DNA from: Bacillus sp. OV166
Lineage (GTDB): Bacteria > Bacillota > Bacilli > Bacillales > Cytobacillaceae
DNA: 64,000 bases
NCBI RefSeq assembly: GCF_900177675.1
Contig: NZ_FXWM01000001.1
Coordinates: forward strand, 6,023,001-6,087,000
Reading direction: 5' to 3'
Shown: piece by piece, positions 51,213 to 59,730 of the stretch
How positions within the stretch are numbered: position 1 is the first letter of the stretch
Layout: the number at the start of each line of letters is the position of its first letter
Made by a program: the position numbers and the translations under genes
Notes under the pieces: generated by a model
Database searches by the model: none
Told to the model about the DNA's origin: nothing
Seen by the model: the letters and a program-made list of their open reading frames with translations, nothing else

Positions 51213-52144
51213 TAAAAATCACCCGCTTTATTAAATTTCGTTGCCAACAAATAAAAAATAGAAAAGAAAAGTAGAAGGAAAATCATAATGACACCCACTG
51301 CTGCTGCTTGTCCGTAGTTTTGTCCCATTATAAGTTTCTCCAGCATATAGGTCGAGAGAATATGGGTCGAACCCGCAGGCCCACCATTTGTTAGTGAATA
51401 AATCAAATCAGGAAAGTTTAATATCCAAATCACGCGTAATAAGGTAGTGACAATAAGTGTCGGTAAGATATACGGAATGGTAATCTTAAAAAGCTGCTGG
51501 AAATAGTTTGCCCCGTCGATCTTGGCAGCTTCATACAATTCGTCTGGGATAGATTGCAAGGCTGCTAAAATCATAATGGCGAAGAAGGTAATACCATACC
51601 AAACGTTAGCAACAATGACAGAAACCATGGCCCAGGTCGGATCCGCTAAAAAAGGGATTGCAGTATCAATCAAACCCAACCTCATTAAAAGGTCATTAAT
51701 CACTCCGCTTTGGCCATTCAACATCCAACGCCAAATCAAGCCGATTAAGAAACCGGACATCGCCCATGGAAAAAAAATAAAAGCTTGGTAAACTCCTCTG
51801 CCACGGAATTTTCTCCTTAATAATAACGCGACAATAATACCAATAGTAAATTGAGGGATTAATGAGAAAAAGACCCAATAGAAACTATTAATCAGTGACT
51901 CTCTAAAACCAGCTTCAGCCATGATGGTTTTAAAGTTATCAAGACCGATAAACTCGATGTTCGTTAAGTCAAATAACGAATAGCTTTGAAAGGCCATGAC
52001 AATCCCTTTGAATAATGGGTAATAGATAAAGATGGTGACGAGCAATAAAGCTGGGAGTAAGCAAAGGAAAATAAAAAGTCCATGTTTAGATATACGAAAT
52101 GACGGCAATCCCCGTTCAGTTACGATTTCAGTTTGTGTTTTCAA
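51212..52144 (-). CDS. Sugar-type ABC transporter permease (MalF/CUT1)
   Basis: A 310-aa permease, six to seven helices, with the EAA loop as ELYEAAKIDGANYFQQLFKI. Pairs with the MalG-type subunit. A hairpin at 52179-52200 between it and the binding-protein gene may reduce permease expression relative to the binding protein. Confidence 0.92.
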   Translation of the reverse strand: MKTQTEIVTERGLPSFRISKHGLFIFLCLLPALLLVTIFIYYPLFKGIVMAFQSYSLFDLTNIEFIGLDNFKTIMAEAGFRESLINSFYWVFFSLIPQFTIGIIVALLLRRKFRGRGVYQAFIFFPWAMSGFLIGLIWRWMLNGQSGVINDLLMRLGLIDTAIPFLADPTWAMVSVIVANVWYGITFFAIMILAALQSIPDELYEAAKIDGANYFQQLFKITIPYILPTLIVTTLLRVIWILNFPDLIYSLTNGGPAGSTHILSTYMLEKLIMGQNYGQAAAVGVIMIFLLLFFSIFYLLATKFNKAGDF

Positions 52145-52174
52145 CTTTTATAATCTCCTTTCCGTAAAAAAGAA

Positions 52175-52202
52175 ATGAGGGCAGAAGAACATGACTGCCC
52201 CC
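52175..52202 (-). terminator. Attenuator-like hairpin between binding protein and permease genes
   Basis: GGGCAG-10 nt-CTGCCC in the 66-bp gap, followed on the minus strand by TCATTTCTTTTTT. Probably partial termination or an mRNA-stabilising stem. Confidence 0.5.
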
Positions 52203-52210
52203 AAACAACT

Positions 52211-53530
52211 TTATTTTTTATTTTCTTTTTCTTTTTTCCAAAAATTCGTCCATTTGGATAAAGCATCTTCTTTAGTTAACTTCCCTAAAAGCAGTGCTTG
52301 TATGTCTTTTTCAGCCAATGCTCTGTATTCGGCATATCCTTTATACTCAACAGGACGATCAGCAATTAAGAACTCTTCTGGCTTTGCATTCATTTCAATA
52401 TAAGAGCTGAAATAGCCATCCTTGAAGTATGGGTCATCCCCTGCGCTTAAATGAATCGGAATTAAAGAATTCTTTTTCGCAAAGTTTAAGTTTTGCTCAG
52501 GGCTTGAAAGGAAGGAAACGAGCTTCCAGGCTTCGTCTTTATGCTTAGAAAAAGCACCGATTCCCCAGCCAGCCGTTCCTGCAGGCTGTTGAGCTACACC
52601 AGATGGCGTTCCTTTTGGAATTGGAGCCGTAGCCCATGTCCCTTTTTTCATGTTTTCATCCGCTGTAACAATAACCTCTGGGTCCTGAATCAACATGGCA
52701 GTCATTCCGGAAGTGAAGCCTTGAACCATTTCAGGATAGCTCCAGCTAATGGAATCAGGTGGCGATGCTTGCTTATACAATTTCACATAGGTATCTAGCA
52801 CTTGCTTGGCTTCAGGTGTATCAAACATAACTTTTCCGTCTTGCGTGAAATAAGAATCCTTCGGAGCAATTTGCTTGCCAAGATAGGACCATGTCATAAA
52901 TTCGATATAGTCAGACGCACCCGCACCGCCTCTAAAGCTATAACCATAGCGGTTTTTAGAAGGATCAGTTAGTTTAATAGCTGCCTTAACTAAATCATCC
53001 CAAGTTTTCGGAACTTCTAAGCCAGCCGCTTCAAACCAATCTTTCCTATAGAACAACGTTTTTTCATACACACCATACGGAATATAATAAGGTTTATTGT
53101 CAACAGCTGTAGCTCCGTGCTTGATGGTTTCCGTTAACGTATCCCAGTTCTCCCACTTGCTTGTATACGGAGAAAGGTCTTCGATGAATTTGTTATTGGA
53201 GAAATTTTTAACCGTTTGTTCGCGAACCTCTAATACATCAATATCCTCTTTCGCCACTAGCATTTGTGTTATTTTTTCGTCTGCACTCTTTAATGGCGGG
53301 GAAATTAACTCAACTTTAATGTTTGGATTTTCATCTTCAAATTTAGCTAACATTTCTTTTAATAGTTTTGTTCTTGCAGGACTTGTGATACTCTCTACCA
53401 TCCTTAACGTGACTTTTCCATCTTTTTCTTCAGAACTTACATCTTTTGTGCTGGAGCAGCCTGCAATGAGGCTTAATAACACCATTAATGACACCAAAAA
53501 CAGAAATCCTTTTTTGAGATGAATTATCAA
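52211..53530 (-). CDS. Extracellular solute-binding lipoprotein (ABC family 1)
   Basis: A 439-aa lipoprotein. The lipobox is LIAGC (Cys about residue 25). The body has features of sugar-binding family 1: VTLRMVESITSPARTKLLKE, then KNRYGYSFRGGAG and a C-terminal KLTKEDALSKWTNFW segment. TTG start with GGGGG upstream. It feeds the MalF/MalG pair. Substrate is unknown; the adjacent PLP lyase gene suggests that the cargo might be an amino-acid-containing or sulfur compound rather than a plain sugar, which is inference. Confidence 0.9.
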   Translation of the reverse strand: MIIHLKKGFLFLVSLMVLLSLIAGCSSTKDVSSEEKDGKVTLRMVESITSPARTKLLKEMLAKFEDENPNIKVELISPPLKSADEKITQMLVAKEDIDVLEVREQTVKNFSNNKFIEDLSPYTSKWENWDTLTETIKHGATAVDNKPYYIPYGVYEKTLFYRKDWFEAAGLEVPKTWDDLVKAAIKLTDPSKNRYGYSFRGGAGASDYIEFMTWSYLGKQIAPKDSYFTQDGKVMFDTPEAKQVLDTYVKLYKQASPPDSISWSYPEMVQGFTSGMTAMLIQDPEVIVTADENMKKGTWATAPIPKGTPSGVAQQPAGTAGWGIGAFSKHKDEAWKLVSFLSSPEQNLNFAKKNSLIPIHLSAGDDPYFKDGYFSSYIEMNAKPEEFLIADRPVEYKGYAEYRALAEKDIQALLLGKLTKEDALSKWTNFWKKEKENKK

Positions 53531-53582
53531 TTTTTATCCCCCTCTGAAATGGTTGTTTATATATAAAAGAATTTAGCTTCTT

Positions 53583-54764
53583 TTATACCGTTAGTTTCTG
53601 TTGCAATGCTGTGCTTAGGTCTTCCATCAGTTCATCACTATTTTCTAGCCCTACGGATATTCGAATCAGACCTGGATCTATACCGCTATTGATTAAATGC
53701 TCTGTGTTATTCCCATAGTTTGGAGAAATCACTAAACTTTCAAAGCCGCCCCAGGAAACGCCAATTTGAAATTGTTTCAAACTGTTAATGACTTTTCGCA
53801 CGGAATCGAAAGAATTATTAGCAAGTTCGAAGCTCATCAAACCGGAATACCCCTTTAATTGTTGTTTTCCAAGTTCATAGTCAGGAGAACTTTTTAGGCC
53901 TGGGTAGTGGACCTTTTTTACAGAAGAATGATCTTCTAAAAATGAAGCTATTTTCAATCCGCTCTCATGATGTGCCCTCATACGAATAGGCAGGGTACGC
54001 AGTCCGCGCATTAATAACCAGGCTTCATAAGGTGGCATTACTCCGCCTAGTAATTGATATTCGTGGTAGAATAGATGGTCCATGATTTCATTACTTGTTA
54101 TCAAAGCACCGCCCACAAGATCACTATGCCCTCCTAAATACTTGGAAACAGAATGGACGACGATATCAATTCCAAAGGTTAGCGGATTTTGGAACAATGG
54201 AGTGGCCCATGTGTTATCAATTATTGTTTTAATACCGTGTTGCTTAGCAAGAGTTGAAACCGCTTTCAAATTAACAAGCTTAAAGGTCATTGTGGTTGGG
54301 CTTTCTAGGTAAATCACCTTGGTGTTAGGTTGAATCAATGACTCAATGACATCCAAATCCGTGGAAAGAGTATTGGTATGGGCGACACCGAATTTTTCAA
54401 TATAGGTGAAGAATTTAGTAGTAGGCCCGTAAATATTGCTAATACTTAAAACATGATCCCCAGCTTGTAAAAACGTTAAAATAGCCGATGATATCGCCGC
54501 CATCCCTGAGGAAAATAATTTACACTTTTCTCCTTTTTCAAGGGCGGCAATTTTTTTCTCAACTATTTCAACAGTTGGATTCATACCGCGCCAATATAGA
54601 TAATTGCTTTGCTCATCTTTCATCGCTTCTGTGAGATCATCGAAGTTCTTAAACACAAAGAGTGAATTCTGATAGATTGGGGGAACAACAGCACCATGAA
54701 AACGGTCATACTCGTCCCCTAGGTGTGTGCAAACATGCTCATCTGAAAACAAATTGTTATTCAT
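53583..54764 (-). CDS. PLP-dependent Cys/Met metabolism family lyase
   Basis: About 393 aa, cystathionine gamma/beta-lyase or O-acylhomoserine sulfhydrylase family. The PLP lysine is in SVSKYLGGHSD, and SSGMAAISSAI, YGPTTKFF and WATPLFQNPL are other cofactor and substrate segments. The ATG at 54764 was preferred because AAGAAGG lies eight bases upstream. It lies between a GntR/FCD regulator and a sugar-type importer. No methionine biosynthetic genes are adjacent, so it is more likely catabolic. Reaction is not fixed by sequence. Confidence 0.9.
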   Translation of the reverse strand: MNNNLFSDEHVCTHLGDEYDRFHGAVVPPIYQNSLFVFKNFDDLTEAMKDEQSNYLYWRGMNPTVEIVEKKIAALEKGEKCKLFSSGMAAISSAILTFLQAGDHVLSISNIYGPTTKFFTYIEKFGVAHTNTLSTDLDVIESLIQPNTKVIYLESPTTMTFKLVNLKAVSTLAKQHGIKTIIDNTWATPLFQNPLTFGIDIVVHSVSKYLGGHSDLVGGALITSNEIMDHLFYHEYQLLGGVMPPYEAWLLMRGLRTLPIRMRAHHESGLKIASFLEDHSSVKKVHYPGLKSSPDYELGKQQLKGYSGLMSFELANNSFDSVRKVINSLKQFQIGVSWGGFESLVISPNYGNNTEHLINSGIDPGLIRISVGLENSDELMEDLSTALQQKLTV

Positions 54765-54780
54765 TCTCATGCCTTCTTTC

Positions 54781-55458
54781 TTAAATTTTTCTAACAGTAT
54801 GTTCGACAGCGTCTATTATTTTATTAAACTCTTGTAACGCATAAGCGGGGTCCCTCTGTTTAATGCCCTCCAGCATGGTGAGATGAAATGGTAAGGTATC
54901 ACTAAAAATATGGTCGATTCCAAAAGGCTTGCTCCAAAGTTTATTAAATGTGTCTGAGACCGATTCAGCGACACTTTCTAAAAGTGGATTATGGGATGCT
55001 TTATAAATGGCTTTGTGGAAAGCCCAATCTTCTTCAGAAGAATCAATCCCTGCATCTTTTAGGGAGGTTACCTCAGCTATCAGTCTTTCCATTTCTTTAA
55101 TTTCCTCATCTGTCGCCCTTAATGTGGCTAGCTCTACTGCTTTTCCTTCAAGAGCTCTTCGCAGCTCGCTAATATGCAATAAGTAATTTTTCTCCTGCTC
55201 CACATCGATTTTGGCTTCTATTTTTAATTCATCACCATTTTTTACAAAAATCCCTTTACCGTTTTGTATCTCAATTACATTTATACCCTCAAGGTACCGT
55301 AAACCCTCGCGAATACTCGATCTGCTAACACCTAGTTTTGTTGTTAATTCTGCAACAGACGGGAGTTTATCTCCCCTTTTTAATTGATGTTCGTTTATAA
55401 ATCTCTTGATTTCCTCTGCAATCATTTCATGCATGGAAACTTTTTTAATGCTTTTCAT
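54781..55458 (-). CDS. GntR-family (FadR/FCD subfamily) transcriptional regulator
   Basis: A 225-aa repressor-type protein with an N-terminal winged helix (residues 8-72, KLPSVAELTTKLGVSRSSIR, EGLRYLEG) and a C-terminal all-helical FCD ligand-binding domain (about 95-220; the metal ligands include His in AFHKAIYKASHN). It is first in the operon with the lyase and importer. A promoter (55524-55552) and a palindromic operator (55507-55521) lie upstream, so autoregulation with effector release is likely. Confidence 0.92.
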   Translation of the reverse strand: MKSIKKVSMHEMIAEEIKRFINEHQLKRGDKLPSVAELTTKLGVSRSSIREGLRYLEGINVIEIQNGKGIFVKNGDELKIEAKIDVEQEKNYLLHISELRRALEGKAVELATLRATDEEIKEMERLIAEVTSLKDAGIDSSEEDWAFHKAIYKASHNPLLESVAESVSDTFNKLWSKPFGIDHIFSDTLPFHLTMLEGIKQRDPAYALQEFNKIIDAVEHTVRKI

Positions 55459-55506
55459 AAGACGGTCACCCTTCTAAGAATCTTTTTTGCTGCTCTATGA
55501 CTGTCC

Positions 55507-55521
55507 ACCTATCCGATAGGT
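55507..55521. promoter_or_regulatory. Palindromic operator of the GntR/FCD operon
   Basis: ACCTATC-C-GATAGGT is a perfect 7-1-7 palindrome just downstream of the -10 box. FCD regulators commonly bind such short palindromes. Confidence 0.65.
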
Positions 55522-55523
55522 AA

Positions 55524-55552
55524 AGTTTATTCTGAAAATTTCAAAAAGTCAA
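55524..55552 (-). promoter_or_regulatory. Sigma-A promoter of the GntR/lyase/importer operon
   Basis: On the minus strand TTGACT-17 nt-TAAACT. The operator lies at the expected transcription start. Confidence 0.65.
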
Positions 55553-55587
55553 TTTTATATTTAAATAACTTTATCTCTTCTGCAAAA

Positions 55588-55633
55588 AATAAAAAAGCGT
55601 AAAAATCCAAACTCAAATAGGATCTTTACGCTT
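55588..55633 (-). terminator. Terminator after the ManA fragment
   Basis: AAGCGTAAA and TTTACGCTT arms with T-rich sequence beyond them on the minus strand. Confidence 0.75.
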
Positions 55634-55660
55634 CGTTTGTATTAGCTAAATTTCACCATA

Positions 55661-55846
55661 TTACATATGTAAAAAAATCAATTCACAATTCCCATCCACC
55701 TCAAAGTCACCAAATCCTACAGGGATAATAAAATGAGTCCCCTTTTCAAGTTCATATTGATCACCATTATGAGAAAGTGTCCCGTCACCCTTAATTACAC
55801 TGATAAGCAAATAATGGTCATTAAATGAGAAATCAGCTCCACCCAT
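55661..55846 (-). pseudogene. C-terminal fragment of mannose-6-phosphate isomerase
   Basis: Sixty-one residues (HYLLISVIKGDGTLSHNG, KGTHFIIPVGFGDF and GNCELIFLHM) match the C-terminal cupin of class I phosphomannose isomerases, which are about 315 aa. The metal-binding N-terminal domain is missing and no RBS precedes it. It keeps a terminator, so it is the tail of a deleted gene. Confidence 0.65.
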
Positions 55847-55885
55847 TATTGGGTTGTTGTGAAGAGCCTGTTAGTTCATCGAATA

Positions 55886-56479
55886 TTAATCATTTAATCC
55901 CTTTTCATTGAGAATTTGCTGCATATATTTTTCAACCCTTGACTCTCGAGTTTTGGATTGTTTGGGTTGGGAAAAATAAAGTATGTATGCTCTTTGCCGT
56001 CCCGGCGTCAATGCTTCAAAAGCAGTTTTCAAGGCAGGGATTTCATCGAATTTATTTTGAAGTTCTTCAGGAATTATAAATTCTGTATTCTTTTTAAAAT
56101 TCACTTCCAAACCGGCTTTTTCAACTTCAATGGCTTCATAAATATAGGCTTTCAAGATGGATTCCATTTCAACTATTTCTTGAACATTCGTGAACCGAAT
56201 CTGGCGTGCCGCCTGTACATTCTCCGTTTGTTGGATTAGAATCCCATGGGTATCCTTTAACAAGGCGCCTTTGTGAAACAGCAGCGCACAATATTCTTTA
56301 AATCCATGTATTAAAACTATGTTTTTTTTCTCAAACGTGTAACAAGGATGCATCCACTTAAATTCTTCGGTCAGCTCACAGTCAAGAACGATATTTCTCA
56401 ACTTCCCATATTCTTCCTTCCACTTTTTAGCTTTACTTAAAAATTCATCAACCTTAGGATTCATTCTACTATTGGTCAT
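55886..56479 (-). CDS. YdeI/OmdA-family protein (DUF1801-like)
   Basis: About 197 aa from ATG 56479 (GAGGGGTG upstream). The N-terminal half has the DUF1801-type fold (NPKVDEFLSKAKKWKEEYGK, MHPCYTFEKKNIVLIHGFKE) and the C-terminal half the OmdA-type segment (LTPGRQRAYILYFSQPKQSK, TRESRVEKYMQQIL). The family is linked to bacteriocin or envelope protection in some species, but its biochemical role is unknown. Confidence 0.85.
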   Translation of the reverse strand: MTNSRMNPKVDEFLSKAKKWKEEYGKLRNIVLDCELTEEFKWMHPCYTFEKKNIVLIHGFKEYCALLFHKGALLKDTHGILIQQTENVQAARQIRFTNVQEIVEMESILKAYIYEAIEVEKAGLEVNFKKNTEFIIPEELQNKFDEIPALKTAFEALTPGRQRAYILYFSQPKQSKTRESRVEKYMQQILNEKGLND

Positions 56480-56540
56480 CCAGGAACACCCCTCTTCAAT
56501 TTTTGGCCCGAGTATTAAATTATAATCTGTTTTTTTAAAA

Positions 56541-56572
56541 TAATAAAAAACACAACAGTTCGTTGTGTTCAA
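56541..56572 (-). terminator. Terminator of UPF0316 gene
   Basis: AACACAAC-5 nt-GTTGTGTT with TTTTTATT on the minus strand. Confidence 0.75.
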
Positions 56573-56577
56573 TTCAT

Positions 56578-57087
56578 CTATCGAAGTCGGTCCAATAAGA
56601 AACCGCCTTTAAATCTTCTTGGCTCATATGAAATAATAAACGCACTAGGTTCAAACATTTCCACAGTTGCAATTAGTTCATTTTCTCTATTTCTCTTTGT
56701 CAATATTTCCATTCGATAACGTTCACTGTCTCGGCCTTCACCCGTATATAAAGTAACGCCGAAGCCATTTTGTCGTAATGTGTCTATCAAATTACTATTT
56801 TTTTCTTGTGTATTAACCGTTACGTTTATATAACCAATAGCTATTTTTTGTTCCAATTTCGTCCCAAGTATAATTCCTAACCCGAAGCCAACTGCATAAA
56901 CAACCATTGATACAAAACTTTGATCTCCACCAAATACGAGAGAAAGGCCAAAAACATAAATTAACATTTCTGCAATACCTAATATCGATGCTAACACAGT
57001 TATATTTTTAACCAAAAAGATTGTTCTTAGCGTGTATATAGGTACATAAATCAGTTGCAACAGCAAAATCAAAAGAATCTCTTTCAC
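56578..57087 (-). CDS. UPF0316/DUF2179 membrane protein (YebE-like)
   Basis: About 169 aa from GTG 57087 (AGAGGTG upstream). Three N-terminal helices (LLILLLQLIYVPIYTLRTIF; LGIAEMLIYVFGLSLVFG; FVSMVVYAVGFGLGIILG) are followed by a cytoplasmic DUF2179 domain (about 95-169, NGFGVTLYTGEGRDSERYRM). DUF2179 domains are thought to bind nucleotides. Function is uncharacterised. Monocistronic, with its own terminator. Confidence 0.88.
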   Translation of the reverse strand: MKEILLILLLQLIYVPIYTLRTIFLVKNITVLASILGIAEMLIYVFGLSLVFGGDQSFVSMVVYAVGFGLGIILGTKLEQKIAIGYINVTVNTQEKNSNLIDTLRQNGFGVTLYTGEGRDSERYRMEILTKRNRENELIATVEMFEPSAFIISYEPRRFKGGFLLDRLR

Positions 57088-57333
57088 TTTGGCACCTCTA
57101 TCGTCATATTTAAAATACACTTTATTTTATCTTTTTTTATCTAAATAAAATAGTGTTATTCTTACTTTAATAGGATAGAAGATATTTAACGTTTCTACTA
57201 CAAAAATTTCAATAAAAATGATATATTGTCAGATTTTCTCAAACCTTGTAGAATTAAGATTGGATAGATCCGCCTGTAAAAAAAGAGAGAAATAGGTGAT
57301 CTATACCGAAAATATCCTATCTAGGGGGAAATT

Positions 57334-59049
57334 ATGAGAAACAGCAAGGTTACCATCTTTTTATTGTCCTTTTTCTTTTTATTAGCCGTCTCCTTACTTC
57401 CAGAAAAAGCTTTTGCAGCAATAGGGGACAGAGCGACACCGTACAGTGCATGGGATTATCACGAGTTCACTTTGCAGAAATCCAGTTCTGACACATCTAA
57501 AGTGGTGGGTTTACAGCAATTTGATATGTATTTTGGTGAAGAGGCCAACGATATCATCCAAACTGAAGATGGATCCAACCAGGATCCGGCAGCGGATGAA
57601 CAGTGGATATTGATGGGTTTTGATATGTCCTATATCTCCGGACCGGAAAAATCCTTAATGCGCGCTGATCTCATTCGGAGCGATTATAATTTCTATACAA
57701 AGGGCGGGGAGAAAATCACCCCAATTGCAACCGCCTCGTTTACAGACCAATTAGCAGGACTGGATGAAAACGGTGTTAATTTAGACCGTGAAGCATCAGC
57801 GTCCGAAGTATGGTATGGGATTCTTGTCAAAAAGTCAGCCGACCTCCCGGTGATCAGGATTAGTACGGGCGTGAACCAGTCAACGGGTGCAATCAATTAT
57901 AAGTGGTTTACAACTGACCCATCCTATCTTGAGCCTGTCGTTACATCGAAAGCGACAGCGAGCTCCTATAATAGCATAAAGCTGACATGGACTCCTGCAA
58001 CAGGCGTCGATGGTTATGACATTTACAGGTCAACATCTAGCAACGGAACCTTTACGAAAATTACCAGTATCGCTGATCCTACTGCCTATTATTACACAAA
58101 CACAGGCTTGAATACTGGCACAACGTATTACTATAAAATCCAGACTTATTTTAAATTTGATAATGGCGAAAAGATTTACGGTGCATTCAGCCCGGTTGTT
58201 TCCGCAAAGCCAGTACTAACGGTCCCAGCTTCTCCGAAGGCAGCATCGGCTTCTTATTCCAGCATCAAAACCAGCTGGACTGCCGTCAGCGGGGCAAGCG
58301 GGTATGAAGTATACCGTGCAACCTCCTCAACGGGGACGTATTCTGTAGTCGGTAATACTACGACCGCAACGAGCCTCACGAACACAGGGCTTTCTACCAA
58401 CAAAGTATATTATTACAAAATCAGGGCGTACCGAATGGTCGGGACAACCAAAGTTTACGGCGGTTATACTACAGTGGTCTCAGCCAAGCCAATCCCGTCC
58501 GTTCCAACTAATTTCAAGGCAGCATCCGCTTCATATTCCAGCATCAAAACCAGCTGGACGGCTGTCAGCGGAGCAAGTGGGTATGAAGTATACCGTGCAA
58601 CCTCCTCAACGGGGACGTATTCCTTAGTCGGTAAAACCACGACCGCAACGAGCTTCACGAACACAGGGCTTTCTACCAACAAACTATATTATTACAAAAT
58701 CAAGGCGTACCGAATGGTCGGGACAACCAAAGTTTACAGCGGTTATACCACAGTGGTCTCAGCCAAGCCAATCCCGTCCGTCCCAACTAATTTCAAGGCA
58801 GCAAGATACAGTTCAACAAGCATCAAAACAACCTGGAGTGCGGTAACAGGGGCAAGCGGGTATGAAGTGTATAGGGCGACTTCCAGCACCGGAACATACA
58901 GCCTGGTCAAAACTACGACCTCCCTGTATTTCACCAATACTGGGTTGACAACCGGAAGAACCTATTATTATAAAGCAAGGTCCTACAAGATGGTCGGCAC
59001 TGTAAAAGTGTACAGTGGCTGGACCGCTGTTTCAAGCGCAAGACCGTAA
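57334..59049 (+). CDS. Secreted protein with four fibronectin type III repeats
   Basis: A 571-aa exported protein with signal peptide (residues 1-29, cleavage after AFA). An N-terminal domain (about 30-195) resembles DUF4352-type immunoglobulin-like folds. Four FN3 domains follow (about 198-292, 295-388, 389-481, 482-571), each with SYSSIKTSWTAVSGASGYEV-type strands. Domains 2 and 3 are nearly identical over a 279-bp unit, evidence of recent duplication. No enzyme domain or sortase signal is present. Likely a cell-surface or matrix adhesion protein. AGGGGG precedes the ATG. Confidence 0.85.
   Translation: MRNSKVTIFLLSFFFLLAVSLLPEKAFAAIGDRATPYSAWDYHEFTLQKSSSDTSKVVGLQQFDMYFGEEANDIIQTEDGSNQDPAADEQWILMGFDMSYISGPEKSLMRADLIRSDYNFYTKGGEKITPIATASFTDQLAGLDENGVNLDREASASEVWYGILVKKSADLPVIRISTGVNQSTGAINYKWFTTDPSYLEPVVTSKATASSYNSIKLTWTPATGVDGYDIYRSTSSNGTFTKITSIADPTAYYYTNTGLNTGTTYYYKIQTYFKFDNGEKIYGAFSPVVSAKPVLTVPASPKAASASYSSIKTSWTAVSGASGYEVYRATSSTGTYSVVGNTTTATSLTNTGLSTNKVYYYKIRAYRMVGTTKVYGGYTTVVSAKPIPSVPTNFKAASASYSSIKTSWTAVSGASGYEVYRATSSTGTYSLVGKTTTATSFTNTGLSTNKLYYYKIKAYRMVGTTKVYSGYTTVVSAKPIPSVPTNFKAARYSSTSIKTTWSAVTGASGYEVYRATSSTGTYSLVKTTTSLYFTNTGLTTGRTYYYKARSYKMVGTVKVYSGWTAVSSARP
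58261..58780 (+). repeat. 279-bp intragenic direct repeat (FN3 domains 2 and 3)
   Basis: AGCATCAAAACCAGCTGGAC occurs at 58261 and 58540, exactly 93 codons apart, and the units stay near-identical up to the AAGCCAATCCCGTCCGT linker. A site for expansion or contraction by recombination. Confidence 0.85.
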
Positions 59050-59057
59050 AAGAGAAA

Positions 59058-59092
59058 GCAAAAAGCCTGGTATTGGCAGCCAGGCTTTTTTT
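59058..59092 (+). terminator. Terminator of FN3 protein gene
   Basis: AAGCCTGG-9 nt-CCAGGCTT followed by seven T. Confidence 0.9.
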
Positions 59093-59250
59093 ACGGACTA
59101 AAAATGCTAGTAAACCACCAGCACGAGTTATAAGTGCAAGTGCTGAAATAAGGCCGCCATTGGCAGCTGGATTTCAAGTAAAGGAAGCTATCCAAATCTA
59201 TTCTTCAAGTGCAAGTTCCATTCAATCCTTTTAATCCCAGGATCCCGTAT

Positions 59251-59385
59251 TTAATTTGCCCATTGTTTCAGAACTTGTTCTTGTGCCATACGATAAACTT
59301 CTTCTTCTGTTTGGTCTTTGCTAGCTATTACGTTGGTTTGATAGACTTTACCTTTATGAGTTACATAGATTGTATACTTGTACAT
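59251..59385 (-). CDS. BA3454-family small stress-response protein
   Basis: A 44-aa gene: ATG at 59385 with AAAGGAGAT upstream, TAA at 59251. The product starts MYKYTIYVTHKGKVYQTNVI and continues with EEEVYRMAQEQVLKQW. This matches what I recall as the BA3454 family of small Bacillus stress proteins (strand-strand-helix). It is followed by no clear terminator. The 59386-59695 stretch behind its start holds no other gene. Confidence 0.75.
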   Translation of the reverse strand: MYKYTIYVTHKGKVYQTNVIASKDQTEEEVYRMAQEQVLKQWAN

Positions 59386-59689
59386 TTTTTTCTATCTCCT
59401 TTATTTAATTCTAACTTTTTGTTCATTCCACTTCTGTAATAAATCAAAGTTCATTTAGTTATACCTAAAAAATGTTTTTTAACTTTTTTATATTTTACAA
59501 ATAAAATGAAAGTGATTAAAGCTAAATAAAAGGTCAAGATTTGACAAATTCTCAACTTAACAAAAATTAATATACTCACTAGCAACGGTAATGACTGGAA
59601 AAGTCAGTAAAATCAACAAACTTTATATGATTCTAATCTCTTATGTATTTTTTTACACTTCTTATAATGCAGAAAAATGTCGAAACATA

Positions 59690-59730
59690 TAAACTAAAAA
59701 GCCCCGCATCCACAATTGTGAATGCGGGGT
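59690..59730 (-). terminator. Terminator of the rfb operon
   Basis: CCCCGCAT-12 nt-ATGCGGGG followed by TTTTT on the minus strand, overlapping the rfbB stop region. Confidence 0.92.
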
